Counted from the first letter of the stretch, positions 51,866 through 62,565 are shown. The stretch: DNA of 64,000 nt from Karalla daura (GCA_029224185.1 CM055191.1:12390188-12454187); one strand, 5' to 3'. Numbers and translations: made by a program. Notes: generated from the sequence alone by a model not told the origin.

Positions 51866-52636
51866 GACACTGCTGGCCGCCAGTTAAAAGTAGGAGGATG
51901 TTCAGAAGAGGCTGGAGGCAGCTAAATGAGATATTGCAGAAATACAAGGGTAGTTTGGGAAATACTACAAAGATCAGACGACGAAACACGTCAGGTTGCA
52001 CAAGGACCAAGGTATGTATCTAGTCCAACTTCACAGAGGGAGGAAAGTTTTCTTGTTTGATTTTTATAATCACGCTGATTTGTTAGTGTTTTTGATGCCC
52101 AGCCCTACTCAGCTCAAAATGGGCTGACCTGGCTTGGCCTGGCTTGGCCTGGCTTGGCCTGGCAGGTACTAGATAAACAAGTAATATTATTCCAGGTAAC
52201 GGAAATGCACAGAAGGCCGGGTCGAGTCGAGCAGACCCGAGCCGGTACCATGTAGTGGAAGCAGGATATAAATATACGTAAATAATAAAATAAATGGGGT
52301 GTTGCTACTTCACAGATTTTTTCCTTTCGCAGGGGGTCCTGGAACACATTAACCGCGAGAAATGTGGGAATATTGTATAAGTGATATATAGGTAATATAA
52401 TAATATATAATGCTCATGCTAATAATGCTATGTGATGCTACCTGACTTTTACACAGGTATTAGAACAAAGATTACTTCCACACTCCTCCACCCTTCAGCT
52501 GATGCTGATGCTGCGATCACCTCCACCTGGTGAGAGAAGACGAGAAGAAGACAGAGCAGGAGTCATGACTCAGAGTCCAGAGACGCCTTCATCAGGCAGC
52601 AGCCAGTACTGCAGCGTAGGGAGAGAGAGTCCCTGA
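51847..52636 (+). CDS. Possible small two-exon gene, product unknown
   Basis: I do not recognise the product. Exon 1 would end at 52011 with donor ACCAAG|GTATGT. Exon 2 would start at 52457 after a TTTTACACAG acceptor and stays open, in the phase set by exon 1, for 59 codons to TGA at 52634-52636. The start could be ATG 51847 (114 residues) or ATG 51898 (97 residues, better context). The protein would be basic (KIRRRNTS, GERRREEDR) with a Ser/Pro-rich tail and no membrane segment. A promoter-like block lies just upstream and a plus-strand AATAAA lies at 53004-53009. The intron holds a repeat. The evidence is structural only; a chance open frame is possible. Confidence 0.3.
52085..52265 (+). 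repeat. Minisatellite and degenerate fish repeat in the possible gene's intron
   Basis: GGCTTGGCCT is repeated about four times (52126-52162). It is followed by GGCAGGTACTAG and, after a spacer, by GTCGAGTCGAGCAG and GAGCCGGTACCATGTAGTGG. The last blocks resemble a common teleost non-autonomous DNA transposon whose ends carry GAGCCG/GGTACCA motifs. Confidence 0.4.
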
Positions 52637-53003
52637 AGGCATCACTGCTGCAGAGACAGAGCTCCTCATCAACTTCCTGGAATTATGAACTTAGTCTTGG
52701 GAGCTTCAGAGCTGCTCACACCACAGTCTCAGTCTCTGGAACTTCATCTACTCTGACAGACAGATTCAGACTTAGGTCAGATGACTCATTGCTGGTCCTT
52801 TGATGGACCAGGACCAGGGCTTCACTCCTGTGGCAGTGAGCAGCAGCGATCATTGCAGAAAATCCCGGATTTGCACCAATCTGATTGGCTCCTGCTGCTA
52901 TTTAGTCACCGTCAGATCTGTCAGGACAGGTTTTAGTATTTCATGTTCTGTGCTCTGCTGCCCAATTTATCTGGTCCTCAGCTGCTGACCCAGGTCAAAA
53001 GAC

Positions 53004-53009
53004 AATAAA
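53004..53009 (+). terminator. Canonical poly(A) signal AATAAA
   Basis: AATAAA on the plus strand, about 370 bases past the stop of the possible two-exon gene. It would place that gene's 3' end between itself and the NLR's last exon at 53,148 or beyond, making the two genes convergent. Isolated AATAAA is common in AT-rich DNA. Confidence 0.3.
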
Positions 53010-53147
53010 GTGCGTAATTTAAAATGAATGAATTAAAACACTGCTCTGCTTCAGTCACTGGACTAAACAAAGAAGCAGAGTTGATGAGAATCTCATTGAG
53101 GATCAGGAGACAATCAACATGCCTGCAGTTTAGTGTCACTACAACTT

Positions 53148-56100
53148 TCACATCATGTTGATTTTAGCACAGAAGAAAAACGTAGAGTCTGACCTCAGAG
53201 TCTCTAGTCTACAGTGTGGACTCTGCTGAAGATCCAACAGCAGCTTCACTTCTGAATCCTGCAGCCCGTTTCCACTCAGATCCAGATGTTTCAGATAGGA
53301 AGAGTTGGACTTCAGAGCTAAGGCCAGAGAATCACAGCTGATCTCTGACAGACTGCAGTTCTTTAACCTGAATAAAGAATAAATGAAGATAAAATCCATG
53401 TTTAGTCAATCAGATGAGTTCAGGTTTATCAGGTGTAGCTCAGCATCACTCTGTCCTGATCACTGAGCTTCTCTCTGACATTATGGAGTGACTTTGTCTT
53501 CGTTATTGATCATCATCATGTCTCCTACATATCATCTACATGTCAGCTCAACATTCATATGCTTGTTCATGTCCACACAAGTTAATAACACTCTGCTGAG
53601 CTCAGAACAGTCTGGAATCAGAGGAGAAACCAACAGAAACCAGCAACAGAGAAAGTGAATCAGTCCAAACTGATCTGAGATCAGAGGATCTTCTCTTTAG
53701 TTTATAAAGAACTAGAAATTAACTAGAAATGTTATATAAACTATGAGCCTTCATTAAGTTAAACATCTAATGGTGGATATTTTCTACAGTTTCCTTGAAA
53801 CAAATAGTTGTTTTTTCAGTTTGGACCAAATCTAAGAAAGAAACTATGAACAAAGTAAATCCACAGTTTTATAGATGAAATCAACATGAGGAGTCAACAT
53901 GAAATAGGTTCAGTTGTTGATGAAATCATCAGATGTTCAACAGTAACGGAGTCAGTGAACTGACCTCAGAGTCTCCAGTCTACAGTCTGGACTCTCCAGA
54001 AAACCACACAGCTCCTTCACTGCTGAATCCTGCAGCTGGTTGTAGCTCAGATCCAGATGTTGCAGATGGAAGGGATTGGACTTCAGAGCTGAGGCCAGAG
54101 AAGCACAGCTGATCTCTGACAACCTGCACCTCCAGAACCTGATAAAAAAAAAAAGATAAAATCCATGTTTAGTCAATCAGATGAGTTCAGGTTTATCAAG
54201 TGTAGCTCAACATCAATATGTCCTGATCACTGAGCTTCTCTCTGACATTAGTGGAGTGACTTTGTCCTCATTATTGATCATCATCATGTCTCCTACACAT
54301 CATCCACATGTCAGATCAAGATTCAGCTGACCTCAGAGTCTCCAGTTGACAGTGTGGACTCTCCAGTCCAGCACAGAACAGCTTCACTCCTGAATCCTGC
54401 AGCTTGTTGCTGCTCAGGTCCAGTTCTAGCAGATGTGAGGGGCTGGATCTCAGAGCTGAGGCCACAACTTCACAGTGAGACTCTGAGAGTCCACAGCTTG
54501 AAAGTCTGAGATAAGAGAGAAGAATAAACTGAACTCTGACACTTTACAGTCCGTGCAGGTCTTCCGCAGAGCAAAGACAAAACAAAGACAATGAATCTCT
54601 ATTTAGTGACAGAATATAGAAATAGTTGAGACCAGCATAAATCACGTCAGAAACTGAAGATGAGCAACTGATAGAGTAAGGACCAGCTGTTTCAGAATAA
54701 ACTGCAATGGTGGAATGTGGTGCTGCAGCCGTATGGAGCCTCTATCACCTGAACAGAGAGAAGGTGAGAGAAGACACCTGTGCTCTCCACGCTCACAGCT
54801 CAGACAACAGGAAGAATGTTAGTGGTGGAACAATTAGTTGCTTCCACACAGACAATACTTTGAGCTGGTTTCAGACTCAGTGTCAGAATCTTTCCTAGTG
54901 ATGAGCTTTGATGCAGTGGCTGTGTAAAGTGTGAGTCTTTATTCTGAAGCTTCAGCTTCATGTTGCTTCATATCTGGACTCACCTAGCCCTTCTGCAGTT
55001 CCTCACAGCTGGAATCAGCCTCTGTCTACCTTGGACTGATGTGTTGTACTTCTTCAGGTCCAACTCCTCCAGAACCTCCTCTGACATCTGCAGCATGTAG
55101 GCCAGAGCTGAGCAGTGGATCTCTGAGAGCTTCCTCTCTGATCTGTTCTCTGACTTCAGAAACTCTTGGATCTCCTGATGCACTGATTGATGGTTCAGCT
55201 CCATCAGACAGTGGAAGATGTTGATGCTTCTGTCAGGAGGAATATCATAACTGTTCATCTCCTTCAGGTTGTTGATGGCTCTCTGGATTGTTCCTGGACT
55301 GTCCTCTGTGGAACCCAGCAGACCTCCTAACACTCTCTGGTTGGACTCCAGAGAGAGGCCATGAAGGAAGCGGACGAACAGGTCCAGGTGGCCATTTTTA
55401 CTCTTGAAGGATTTCATCATTGCTTCCTTCAGGAAGTCATCCAGAGTTGATTTAACATATTTCATTTCCAGGAAATCCTCCAGAACCTTCTCTTTGCTAA
55501 TGGTGAAGCAGTGGAACATGTGCACTGCAGCCACAAACTCCTGAACACTAAGATGAACAAAGCAGTAGATGTTTTTCTGGAAGATCACACACTCTCTCCT
55601 GAAGATCTCTGTACACAGTCCTGAGTACACTGAGGCCTCTGTGACATCCAGACCACAGTGCTGCAGGTCTTCTTGGAAGAACATGATGTTCCCTTTCTCC
55701 AGATGTTCAAATGCCAACCTCCCCAGCTTCAGAAGAACTTCCCTGTCCTCCTCCATCGGCTCCTGTGGACTTGTCTCACGTCCTTCATGGTACTTCTGCT
55801 TCTTCCTTTTGGTCTGGAGCAGCAGGAAGTGTGAGTACAGGTCAGTCAGGGTCTGGGGCAGCTCTCCTCTCTGCTCTGATGTCAACATGTGCTCCAGAAC
55901 TGTGGCAGTGATCCAGCAGAAGACTGGGATCTGACACATGATTTGGAGACTCCTGGAGGAGTTGATGTGCAAGATGATGGTTGTGGACAGACTTTCATCT
56001 CTGAACCTCTTCCTGAAGTACTCATCCTTCTGGTCCTCAGTGAAGCCTTGTATTTCTGTGACTCTGTCCACATATCCAGGAGGGATCTGATTGGCTGCTG

Positions 56101-57612
56101 CAGGTCTGGAGGTGATCCAGACCAGAGAAGAGGGAAGAAGGTTTCCCTGGATGAGGTTTGTCAGCAGGACGCCAACTGAGGACTTGTGTGAGACATCAGA
56201 CACAACCTGATGGTTGTGGAAGTCCAGAGAGAGTCTGCTTTCATCCAGGCCGTCAAAGATGAACAGCAGCTTACAGAGAGAGAGCTGCTCTGCTGTCACC
56301 TTCTGGAATGTTGGATGGAAAACATAGAGCAGAGAGAGAAGACTGTGCTGCTCCTCTCTGAGCAGGTTCAGCTCCCTGAAGGACAGAACAATCACTGCAC
56401 TGACATCTTGGTTTTCTAAACCTTTTGCCCAGTCCAGACTGAACTTCTGCACCGAAAAAGTTTTTCCAGCTCCAGCGACGCCACTTGTCAGGACAACTCT
56501 GGTGGGGCTCTGGTGGTCAGGTGAGGCTTTGAAGATGTCATGACACCTGATTGGAGCACCATGGAGGACCTTCTTCTTCTTGGAGGTGGTCTCCAGCTGA
56601 CTCACCTCATGTTGGGTGTTGACCTCTTCACTCTGTCCCTCTGTGATGTAGAGCTCAGTGTAGATACTATTGAGGAGGGTTTCACCTCCTGCTCCTTCAG
56701 ATCCTTCAGTCACATGTTCACTTCTGCTCCTCAGACTGATCTGATGTTGATCTAAAACCTCCTGCAGACTTCCATCTAAGACCGTCTGCATACCTCCATC
56801 TGCTGACAGAGGAAACACACTGATGGTCAAAGTCCAGTTTTCAGACATGGAGACATGAGTAGACAGATGTGCAGACGTACCTTGTGCAGTGCTCGTCTCA
56901 CAGGATGTCTTCACTCCGGCTCTGGTTCTGGATCCCACTCCAAACAGCTCCTCCACAGGCTCACTCCAGTTCCTCCATCTGTGGAGACATTTCTTCATCA
57001 GTAACATCACATGTTCAGTCAAAGGATTGTTCTTCCTGCTTCCTGACTCTGCCTCATGAAATGCTCAGTGATGAAGCTGTAGATTAACAAGACTAATTGA
57101 CCATGTCTGCAGATACAGACATGTTCTTCAGGTGTCACATGAACTCGTGATTAATTCTCCAAACACACAAACTGCTGCTACAGTCTCTTACCGTGTGTCT
57201 GAGGGTCCACGTTCTTCATTGAAGTGTGGAGGATGAACCTCCATAGAGCAGTTACTCCTCATGGACAGACAGCTGGGAGCTGCAGCACCTTCTTCCTCTC
57301 CCTCCACATTAACACTCATCTTCACTGCAGCCTCTCTGTGAGGAAACAAAGGATCACTGAATTTCAGGAGGAAAAGTTCACAACTTCATCCATTTTAGAT
57401 TAATTAATCAAATTTACATTCGCATTTTCAATTCAAAAACTGCGAAGAGATGTGCGGTGAGGCAGCAGCCACCTGAGCTTCACCAAGGATTGTTCAGGTT
57501 CTTCACTGAAGTGTGAAGTATCGATAGACCAGTCACTCTTCATAGATAGACAGCTGGGAGCTGAAGCACCTTCTTCCTCTCCCTCCACATTAACACTCAT
57601 CTTCACGGCAGT
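53148..57612 (-). CDS. NLRC3-like NOD-like receptor (FISNA-NACHT-LRR), multi-exon
   Basis: A cytosolic innate-immune sensor of the fish NLR-C type; NACHT proteins of this kind bind ATP/dATP and oligomerise when their LRRs sense a signal. Predicted coding exons on the minus strand are 57600-57473 (ATG at 57600, in an exon probably starting at 57612), 57335-57192, 56978-56881, 56802-54984, 54505-54332, 54138-53965 and 53367-53194. Every junction has an AG acceptor, a GT donor and a matching phase, and joining them gives about 903 codons without a stop. The order is two similar acidic N-terminal exons, a linker, FISNA (about residues 164-215), NACHT with Walker A GVAGAGKT (about 231-238) and Walker B LLFIFDGLDE (about 302-311), a winged-helix region with FVHLSVQEFVAA, then LRRs. 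No PYD, CARD or B30.2 exon is visible. Reading on past 53194 gives 14 more residues and a stop at 53148, but another 3' exon could lie further on. The ATG is chosen because an AG acceptor sits 12 bases upstream, implying a spliced 5' UTR. The class is secure; the exact ends are not. Confidence 0.88.
53194..53367 (-). other. NLR leucine-rich-repeat exon 3
   Basis: 174 bp in the same phase, encoding CSLSEISC, LKHLDLSGNGLQDSEVKL and CRLETLR. The donor-like CTGAG|GTCAG at its end is shared with the other LRR exons, which favours further splicing. No downstream LRR or B30.2 exon is visible in the window, so the transcript may instead read through to the stop at 53148. I saw no minus-strand AATAAA close by. 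Confidence 0.88.
53965..54138 (-). other. NLR leucine-rich-repeat exon 2
   Basis: 174 bp in the same phase, encoding CRLSEISC, LQHLDLSYNQLQDSAVKEL and CRLETLR blocks. The sequence just upstream of it (plus-strand positions above 54162) is closely similar to that upstream of exon 3, so exon and intron were duplicated together. Confidence 0.92.
54332..54505 (-). other. NLR leucine-rich-repeat exon 1
   Basis: Exactly 174 bp, the standard length for a fish NLR LRR exon. It runs from acceptor CTCAG to donor CTGAG|GTCAG and starts one base into a codon, matching the two bases left by the NACHT exon. It encodes a 58-residue LRR pair with the hallmark LSSCGLSE, LLELDLSSNKLQDSGVKL and LETLR blocks. 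Confidence 0.92.
54984..56802 (-). other. FISNA-NACHT exon of the NLR gene
   Basis: A single uninterrupted 1,819-bp exon. The acceptor is a tandem NAGNAG-type site (AG at 56804-56803 or three bases further in), so alternative use would add or drop one residue. The donor is TAG|GTGAGT at 54984. It encodes the fish-specific FISNA segment (LLNSIYTELYITEG), the P-loop, the FDGLDE Walker B box, a sensor-1 motif (WITSRPAA), the winged helix and the NACHT-distal helical region that ends in a first LRR-like turn (VLEELDLKKY). No frameshift or stop interrupts it, so the ATPase module looks intact. The antisense open frames over this stretch are shadows. Confidence 0.93.
56881..56978 (-). other. NLR linker exon
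   Basis: A 98-bp exon between acceptor CCACAG (AG at 56980-56979) and donor CAAG|GTACGT (exon end 56881). It encodes about 32 residues beginning WRNWSEPVEELFGVG. It joins the second N-terminal exon (two bases carried over) to the FISNA-NACHT exon (one base carried over). The phases fit at both sides, which is the main evidence for the exon. I do not recognise a domain in it. Confidence 0.78.
57192..57335 (-). other. NLR N-terminal exon, second copy
   Basis: A 144-bp exon with acceptor CACAG and donor CACG|GTAAGAG, symmetric in phase. It encodes an acidic segment with MSVNVEGEEEG followed by PSCLSM. That short motif is typical of N-terminal exons in fish NLRC3-like genes and is repeated in the exon upstream. 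It contains its own ATG (57319) in a context like that of the first copy, so it could serve as an alternative start. Confidence 0.8.
57473..57612 (-). other. NLR N-terminal exon, first copy (start codon)
   Basis: Contains the proposed ATG (57600-57598), preceded by an acceptor-like TTTCCTCAG at 57613 that would splice it to an upstream untranslated exon. The donor CTCAG|GTGGCT at 57473 leaves two bases, exactly what exon 2 needs. An alternative donor, TTG|GTGAAG, would put exon 2 out of frame. The coding part (42 codons) is clearly homologous to exon 2. Confidence 0.72.
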
Positions 57613-57689
57613 CTGAGGAAACAAATCTCAATCTGTCAATTAGAGAACAGGCGGTGACAAAGCAACAAAATCAAAATGTCTATTACATT

Positions 57690-57980
57690 TTGAAAATAAA
57701 ATAAATTTACACTTACTTAACAATGATTCAAAGTCTGTATACATTTTTTGGGAAACCCTGTAGACTACCTGAAGTAATGTCGTGCATTCGTTGCACAAAC
57801 ACTGCATGGTGGGGGGGGGGCGGGTCCTGAGTAGATATAAACAGAGTCTGTTAAAATCAAATGTATCCATTGTTATCGATATATAACCCAATTCACATAA
57901 TTTACATAGATATTTAGCCAGGCATTTCAAACATAGGCCTTGTTAACGTGTCAGTGAATATTTTCACAGCACAAAGCCAT
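57690..57980 (+). mobile_element. Diverged relic of the foldback-element family
   Basis: This stretch aligns by eye with the inner part of the right arm and the adjoining interior (about 42206-42510). Shared blocks in the same order include AAAGTCTGTATACATTTTTT, GACTACCTGAAG, a G-run followed by CGGGTCC, TATTTAGCCAGG and AACGTGTCAGTG. Scattered substitutions and small indels make it much older than the 39-43 kb copy. The 133-bp repeats and the termini are absent. It begins about 80 bases upstream of the NLR's first recognised exon. Confidence 0.75.
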
Positions 57981-58059
57981 TTTTTGACGGAGGTGGGCTC
58001 GTTCTCCTTTCATTTACATTGACTACAGAGCACATTGACTACCTGTCATAATCTGAGTT

Positions 58060-58570
58060 TGATCACGATTTTAAATTGAGGACCCAAACGCACGACTCAA
58101 AACACAAATTATATGAGTGACGGGAGATTTTAATAGAGAAACTAAAAGGGAACCATACAGAGAACTTAACTAATGAGACGGGCAAAACATAATGAACATA
58201 CAACCATGGAAAAACTCAAGGAGCGAATTGATCAGACATGAACTACAACACAGACGAGACATGAGGATGTGAGCTTACCCCAGGGAGAGCACGAGGAAAA
58301 AAACCACAAAGGAGCACTGAACATAAGGAACTTGAATACACACAAACTAAACTGCAGCACTAGAAAATACGGAACGAAATCACTGGGAGGAACAAAGAGC
58401 ACAAGAGAGCTAGGAGACAGACAAGCTAACCAAATCAAAATGCCCTGGCAACAAGACAAAGGGCAGACACAGACTTTAAGCACCAGAGATTAGGGCAGAA
58501 CGCAGGGTTAACAGACCCCTGAGCGAGACCCCTGAGATTCACCCGACACTGGATCACCTGAAGAAAAACG
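58060..58570 (-). mobile_element. Teleost dispersed repeat, probably LTR or transposon derived
   Basis: Read on the minus strand this is the T/G-rich, stop-dense text typical of an abundant teleost repeat class, ending in a GTTTGGGTCCTC block and a GATTATGACAG-like end. I recognise the style and not a specific family. It is non-coding and lies upstream of the NLR gene. Confidence 0.45.
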
Positions 58571-60456
58571 CTCACAGGCCACAGCTCCAGATCTGTCGTT
58601 TCCAGCTCAAACTTCTCCTCCAACATGGAATAACATACAGCAGCCTGTCGAAGACTGAAGAGCGCTGTTTACTTTCACTTTAGGCTCGCTCAGCCCGCTC
58701 AAACTGCCACAACCCATTGTTCTGAGATTCATTTCCTCCACACCCTGTTTTACTTGAATGGTCAGTGGTTGTTTTGACAGTTCGCTGCCTGGTGACGATG
58801 GTTTTGATAAGGTGGAAAATGTTTGCATGGCCAAACCTGGCATCGTTAGCTGCTAGAGATGTGAGGAAATGAGAATTATTAAGATATGACAGCAGCCAGG
58901 TATAAACTTTGTCTCCTTTGTAAATTTGTCTCCTATATTGACTATATTTTTCTTTTCCCTGTACTTGGTGCCATGTTAGTGGTTTTGCATGATTTCAACT
59001 TTTCCTCCAACAGCTATCGCTTCAAAGGTCTTCTGTCTTTCAACTCGGGTGAAGTAGCAGCTTACAAGCTCTGGGAGGCAAACACACGACAGATGGCTGT
59101 ACCTTCTCCTTCAGGAGAGCATTCCAGAGCTGTAGGGTTAGTGCCCCTTTTTTTGCAACAACTGCATGAACCTACATGATAAGAATTACATATCTGTCTT
59201 GGCTTCAGAATGGCCAATTTCGCCGTAAAGTGGGGGATTTTCATGCCTGATGGATGTCAGAACATTGCTTTGCCCTTGACTTATCAAAATAATATAACAG
59301 ACAAAGCTAGCATTGAAATGTAGAATATTGTTATTCCCTCAAAGATCTGCAGTCACTAAAGATTTTACAGAAAAAAACTTGGTGCTTCAAGTGCCTGATC
59401 AATAGGCAGAGGACCATCTTCAGACACCTTTGTGCTGGATTTGGTGAAGGTCCTTCGAGGTACTGTAAGTCATGCCAATTGTAACGCTACTAAAAGCCCA
59501 AGGAGACCAGATCCCTAAATAAATGAATGGGGACATGTCATCTCCACCTTTTAACGTCACAAAAGGACAGAAAAAAAACATAACCCTCACCCTATACATG
59601 ATCACCAGTAATCATGATCACCACTCAAACCGAAATAAACAAAATAAAACATAAAATAACAAAGAAAAATGCCATGGTGAATACTCAACTATGCCTGCAC
59701 ACTATCCATGAGGCTGGTCTGCTCTGCTTTTCCTATATGCGCTGGCAAAACAATATGATTGGGTTATAATTTCCCTGGTCCAGCAGGTGACTGGCTGTTC
59801 TTTGCCATTACGGATTGCCCCATTCACTATGATCTTGGTGCTCCGTCTCTACAATATAAAATGTCTCTCCTTGAGTGCAGCATCAGCTGCAGCAGCAGAG
59901 TCCTCATATGCTTCCCATACTCTGTTGTTGGATTGTGAAGCCTCAAGTGGCCAATTAGATTAGACTTTTACACTTTTTAATCGCTCTCAGAACTTCTGCT
60001 GAACATCTATAGTACACTGCATTGGTGCGTGCAAAAAAAGGCCCCCCACCGCTGGAGATAGCAGCACTATATTAATGTGCCGATGCGTCAACGTCATGAC
60101 GTGCATCCCTTGCTTCAGGATTGAAGTTCATACAAAATTTGTTTATTGATAAAGGGGAAAAAAACATGCTTCACTTGCTTTATGAAATAAATGGAAATAT
60201 AAAATAACACAATCACTTACACTCTTCTTCAATCAAAAGGACGAGTGACTTATAGAAAAGCTTTCACAATTTGTATGAATAATCACCCACTTAGAGGATA
60301 CTGACAGAGAGAGAGAGAGATAGGAACGCACACACTCGCACACACACGCACCCAGCCATGAGTCAGAAAAGCTTCTTGATGTTTTCGTCAAGCCAGAAGG
60401 CACAGCAGGGACTGACGACTCACTGTCAAGAGACAAATCAGCACGTACACGCACAT

Positions 60457-60534
<78 letters not shown>

Positions 60535-61384
60535 GAAGTGTAATGTCTCAACATTTCCCTTTGAGGAACACTGGCTCTTTCATCAAAAAGTTGACTGTTG
60601 ACTGTGTTGATTGTGTAGGTGAAGAGTGTGACTTCCATTTCTACAATTTGCTCTTTTCTTGTGTCTCAGCCTTATCAATAGATAGATTAATAGATAGGGA
60701 GGGTACTCACATATGTGCACACCACATATGCACATGTCTGTGTCCGTTGAAAGAGACAGCATACAGATATTTATTGTTGCCCCATTGCATCATATCACAC
60801 ATTTTCATCATAAATCAGACTTGCAGAAGTTTATTAGTTACAAAACTGTTGAGTGAGACATAAACAGCCTGCCAGTCAGTGTTTTGGAGCACACATTAAC
60901 ATTATTACAAGTGTGAAACCAGTCTATAGCACAAAGCTGACTGCCTCTGTGCTCAAGATTCACTTCAAAATGTAAATCAACCACATTCCTACACATAAAG
61001 TGTTTGCAGGGTAATTTTGTAAACTGCTGTAATCGTCCCAGACTTTGGGTTGTGATGCCTGTATCAGCTTCTCCAGCATTCACACTGACTGCTTCACTCG
61101 CTCCTCAGAGACATAACAATTTAAAGGACTGTGAGGGAGATTGGATCTGAGCCCATAAACGGGGAAAGCATCAGTCTAAGTTATCTCATGCGGCCTTATG
61201 GTGTGTTCAGGCTAAACAGGATGCAAACTTTTCATGCATCCAAATTATAGGCTATAAGTCTAACAAACCGCCATCACCATCGACACTGTATATCAGTACA
61301 TATAAAGTATTTACTCAAAGACTAAGCAATCTGAGGTTCAGTATCTTGCTCTATTTCCTGAGCCACAGCATGATACAAAAGTAA
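58571..61384. other. Non-coding stretch upstream of the NLR gene
   Basis: Contains a (CA)n array at 60458-60532 and short GA and CA runs at 60,305-60,350. A short inverted fragment of the second dispersed repeat (GAGGTTCAGTATCTTGC) is at 61331-61347. No coding exon is recognised. Confidence 0.5.
60458..60532 (+). repeat. (CA)n microsatellite
   Basis: About 37 pure CA units. Confidence 0.97.
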
Positions 61385-61640
61385 TGGTGATTGTGTGGTT
61401 AGGTCGCTGGTTTGTATCCCGGTCGGACTAAACTCGTGTCTGTGTGGAATTTGCATGTTCTCCCTGTTTCTGTGTGGGTTTTCGCCCGGTTATTCCAGTT
61501 TCCTTACACAGTCGAAAAACATGCCTGTTTAAGCTGATTGATGACTCTAAAATTGCCCCTAGAGTGAATGGTGTGTGTGCCGGCATGTCCAGAGTGTCTT
61601 CCCTGCATTCATCCTGTGCCGCACCATTAGGTACAGTCCA
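61385..61640 (+). repeat. Teleost dispersed repeat (GTGTGGGTTTTC family)
   Basis: A well-preserved copy: a B-box-like GGTTTGTATCCC head, TTTGCATGTTCTCCCTG, GTGTGGGTTTTCGCCC, AAAAACATGCCTGTTTAAGC and AAATTGCCCCTAGAGTGAAT. The frames on either strand are spurious. Confidence 0.72.
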
Positions 61641-62344
61641 GGGAAGATAATAGATGAACATATTGTAAGGTCTACATTTAAAGCATTTCTCAAAGTGGTA
61701 TAAGCTCAAAACAAGAAAAGATCCTTCATGAAGGAGCATGATAATATTTAGGGACCATGACCTGGCATCACATTTAAGAAATGGCAGTAAATTCAGGTCT
61801 TCAACCTTACATGTTCCACTAAGGTTCTTGCAGCCACAAACATGTCAAAGAAACATTTCAATTACAACCAGATTTTGCTGCAGTGTGTGGTGTTCATTTG
61901 GCATTCATTCAACATCTTCATAATGAACTGAGCAGTGTGGTGGTATTTCACTGAAAGCAGCAGTGTGGATGACAGTGAAATTTTCAAATCCAAAGACTTC
62001 AGTGATGTTGCTGATCAAGTCTTCCATTTGTCCCTTTAGCTCATTTCCTCCAACTTTTGCATATACAACATGTGCTTTTAATTGCCTTTAATTAAGTCTT
62101 GGAGATCGTTAACGCCTCCTTGCAATCTGATGTTTCCGTATGTCTTTATCAAATCCAATTATCTCAGCGTTTACAGAACGAGCTGCAATCTTACTGACTG
62201 AATAGTGTCACAACGCAAGAGCATAAATCCCACTTCTGTGACAGAATGACACATTCACTTATGAGATCAACAACATGATTTGCTTTTTTTTCCCCCAACA
62301 GGATTTACTTGAAAAAGATGTATGGTAACCTTCACACCCATTTA

Positions 62345-62565
62345 AGGGTGTATTCAGACCTGGCAGTTGTTTAACACCAAATATCAGTTAATTTGGACAC
62401 ATGTTAACACAGCAGTCGTACTCAGATGCACAATAAAACAAATGGGCCGAGATCATCAAGAGGAGGTGGTCTGGGCCTGGAGCGATTCATTTGCAATGGG
62501 AACCCAATCGACTCAGACACCGACGCGATTGCTGTCCACTGCCAACTTCTGCAGAGGCGGAAACA
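62345..62565 (+). mobile_element. Possible non-autonomous DNA transposon relic
   Basis: TGTATTCAGACCTGGCAGTTG at one side and GGTCTGGGCCTGGAGCGATTC toward the other recall the terminal text of a fish DNA-transposon family. No TSD or inverted repeat is clear. Confidence 0.27.

Noticed and set aside
55569..56179. Plus-strand frames opposite the NACHT exon
   Set aside because: Shadows of the strongly supported minus-strand exon.
58886..59179. 97-codon plus-strand frame
   Set aside because: No recognisable domain and no splice partners; it lies in repeat-rich DNA upstream of the NLR gene.
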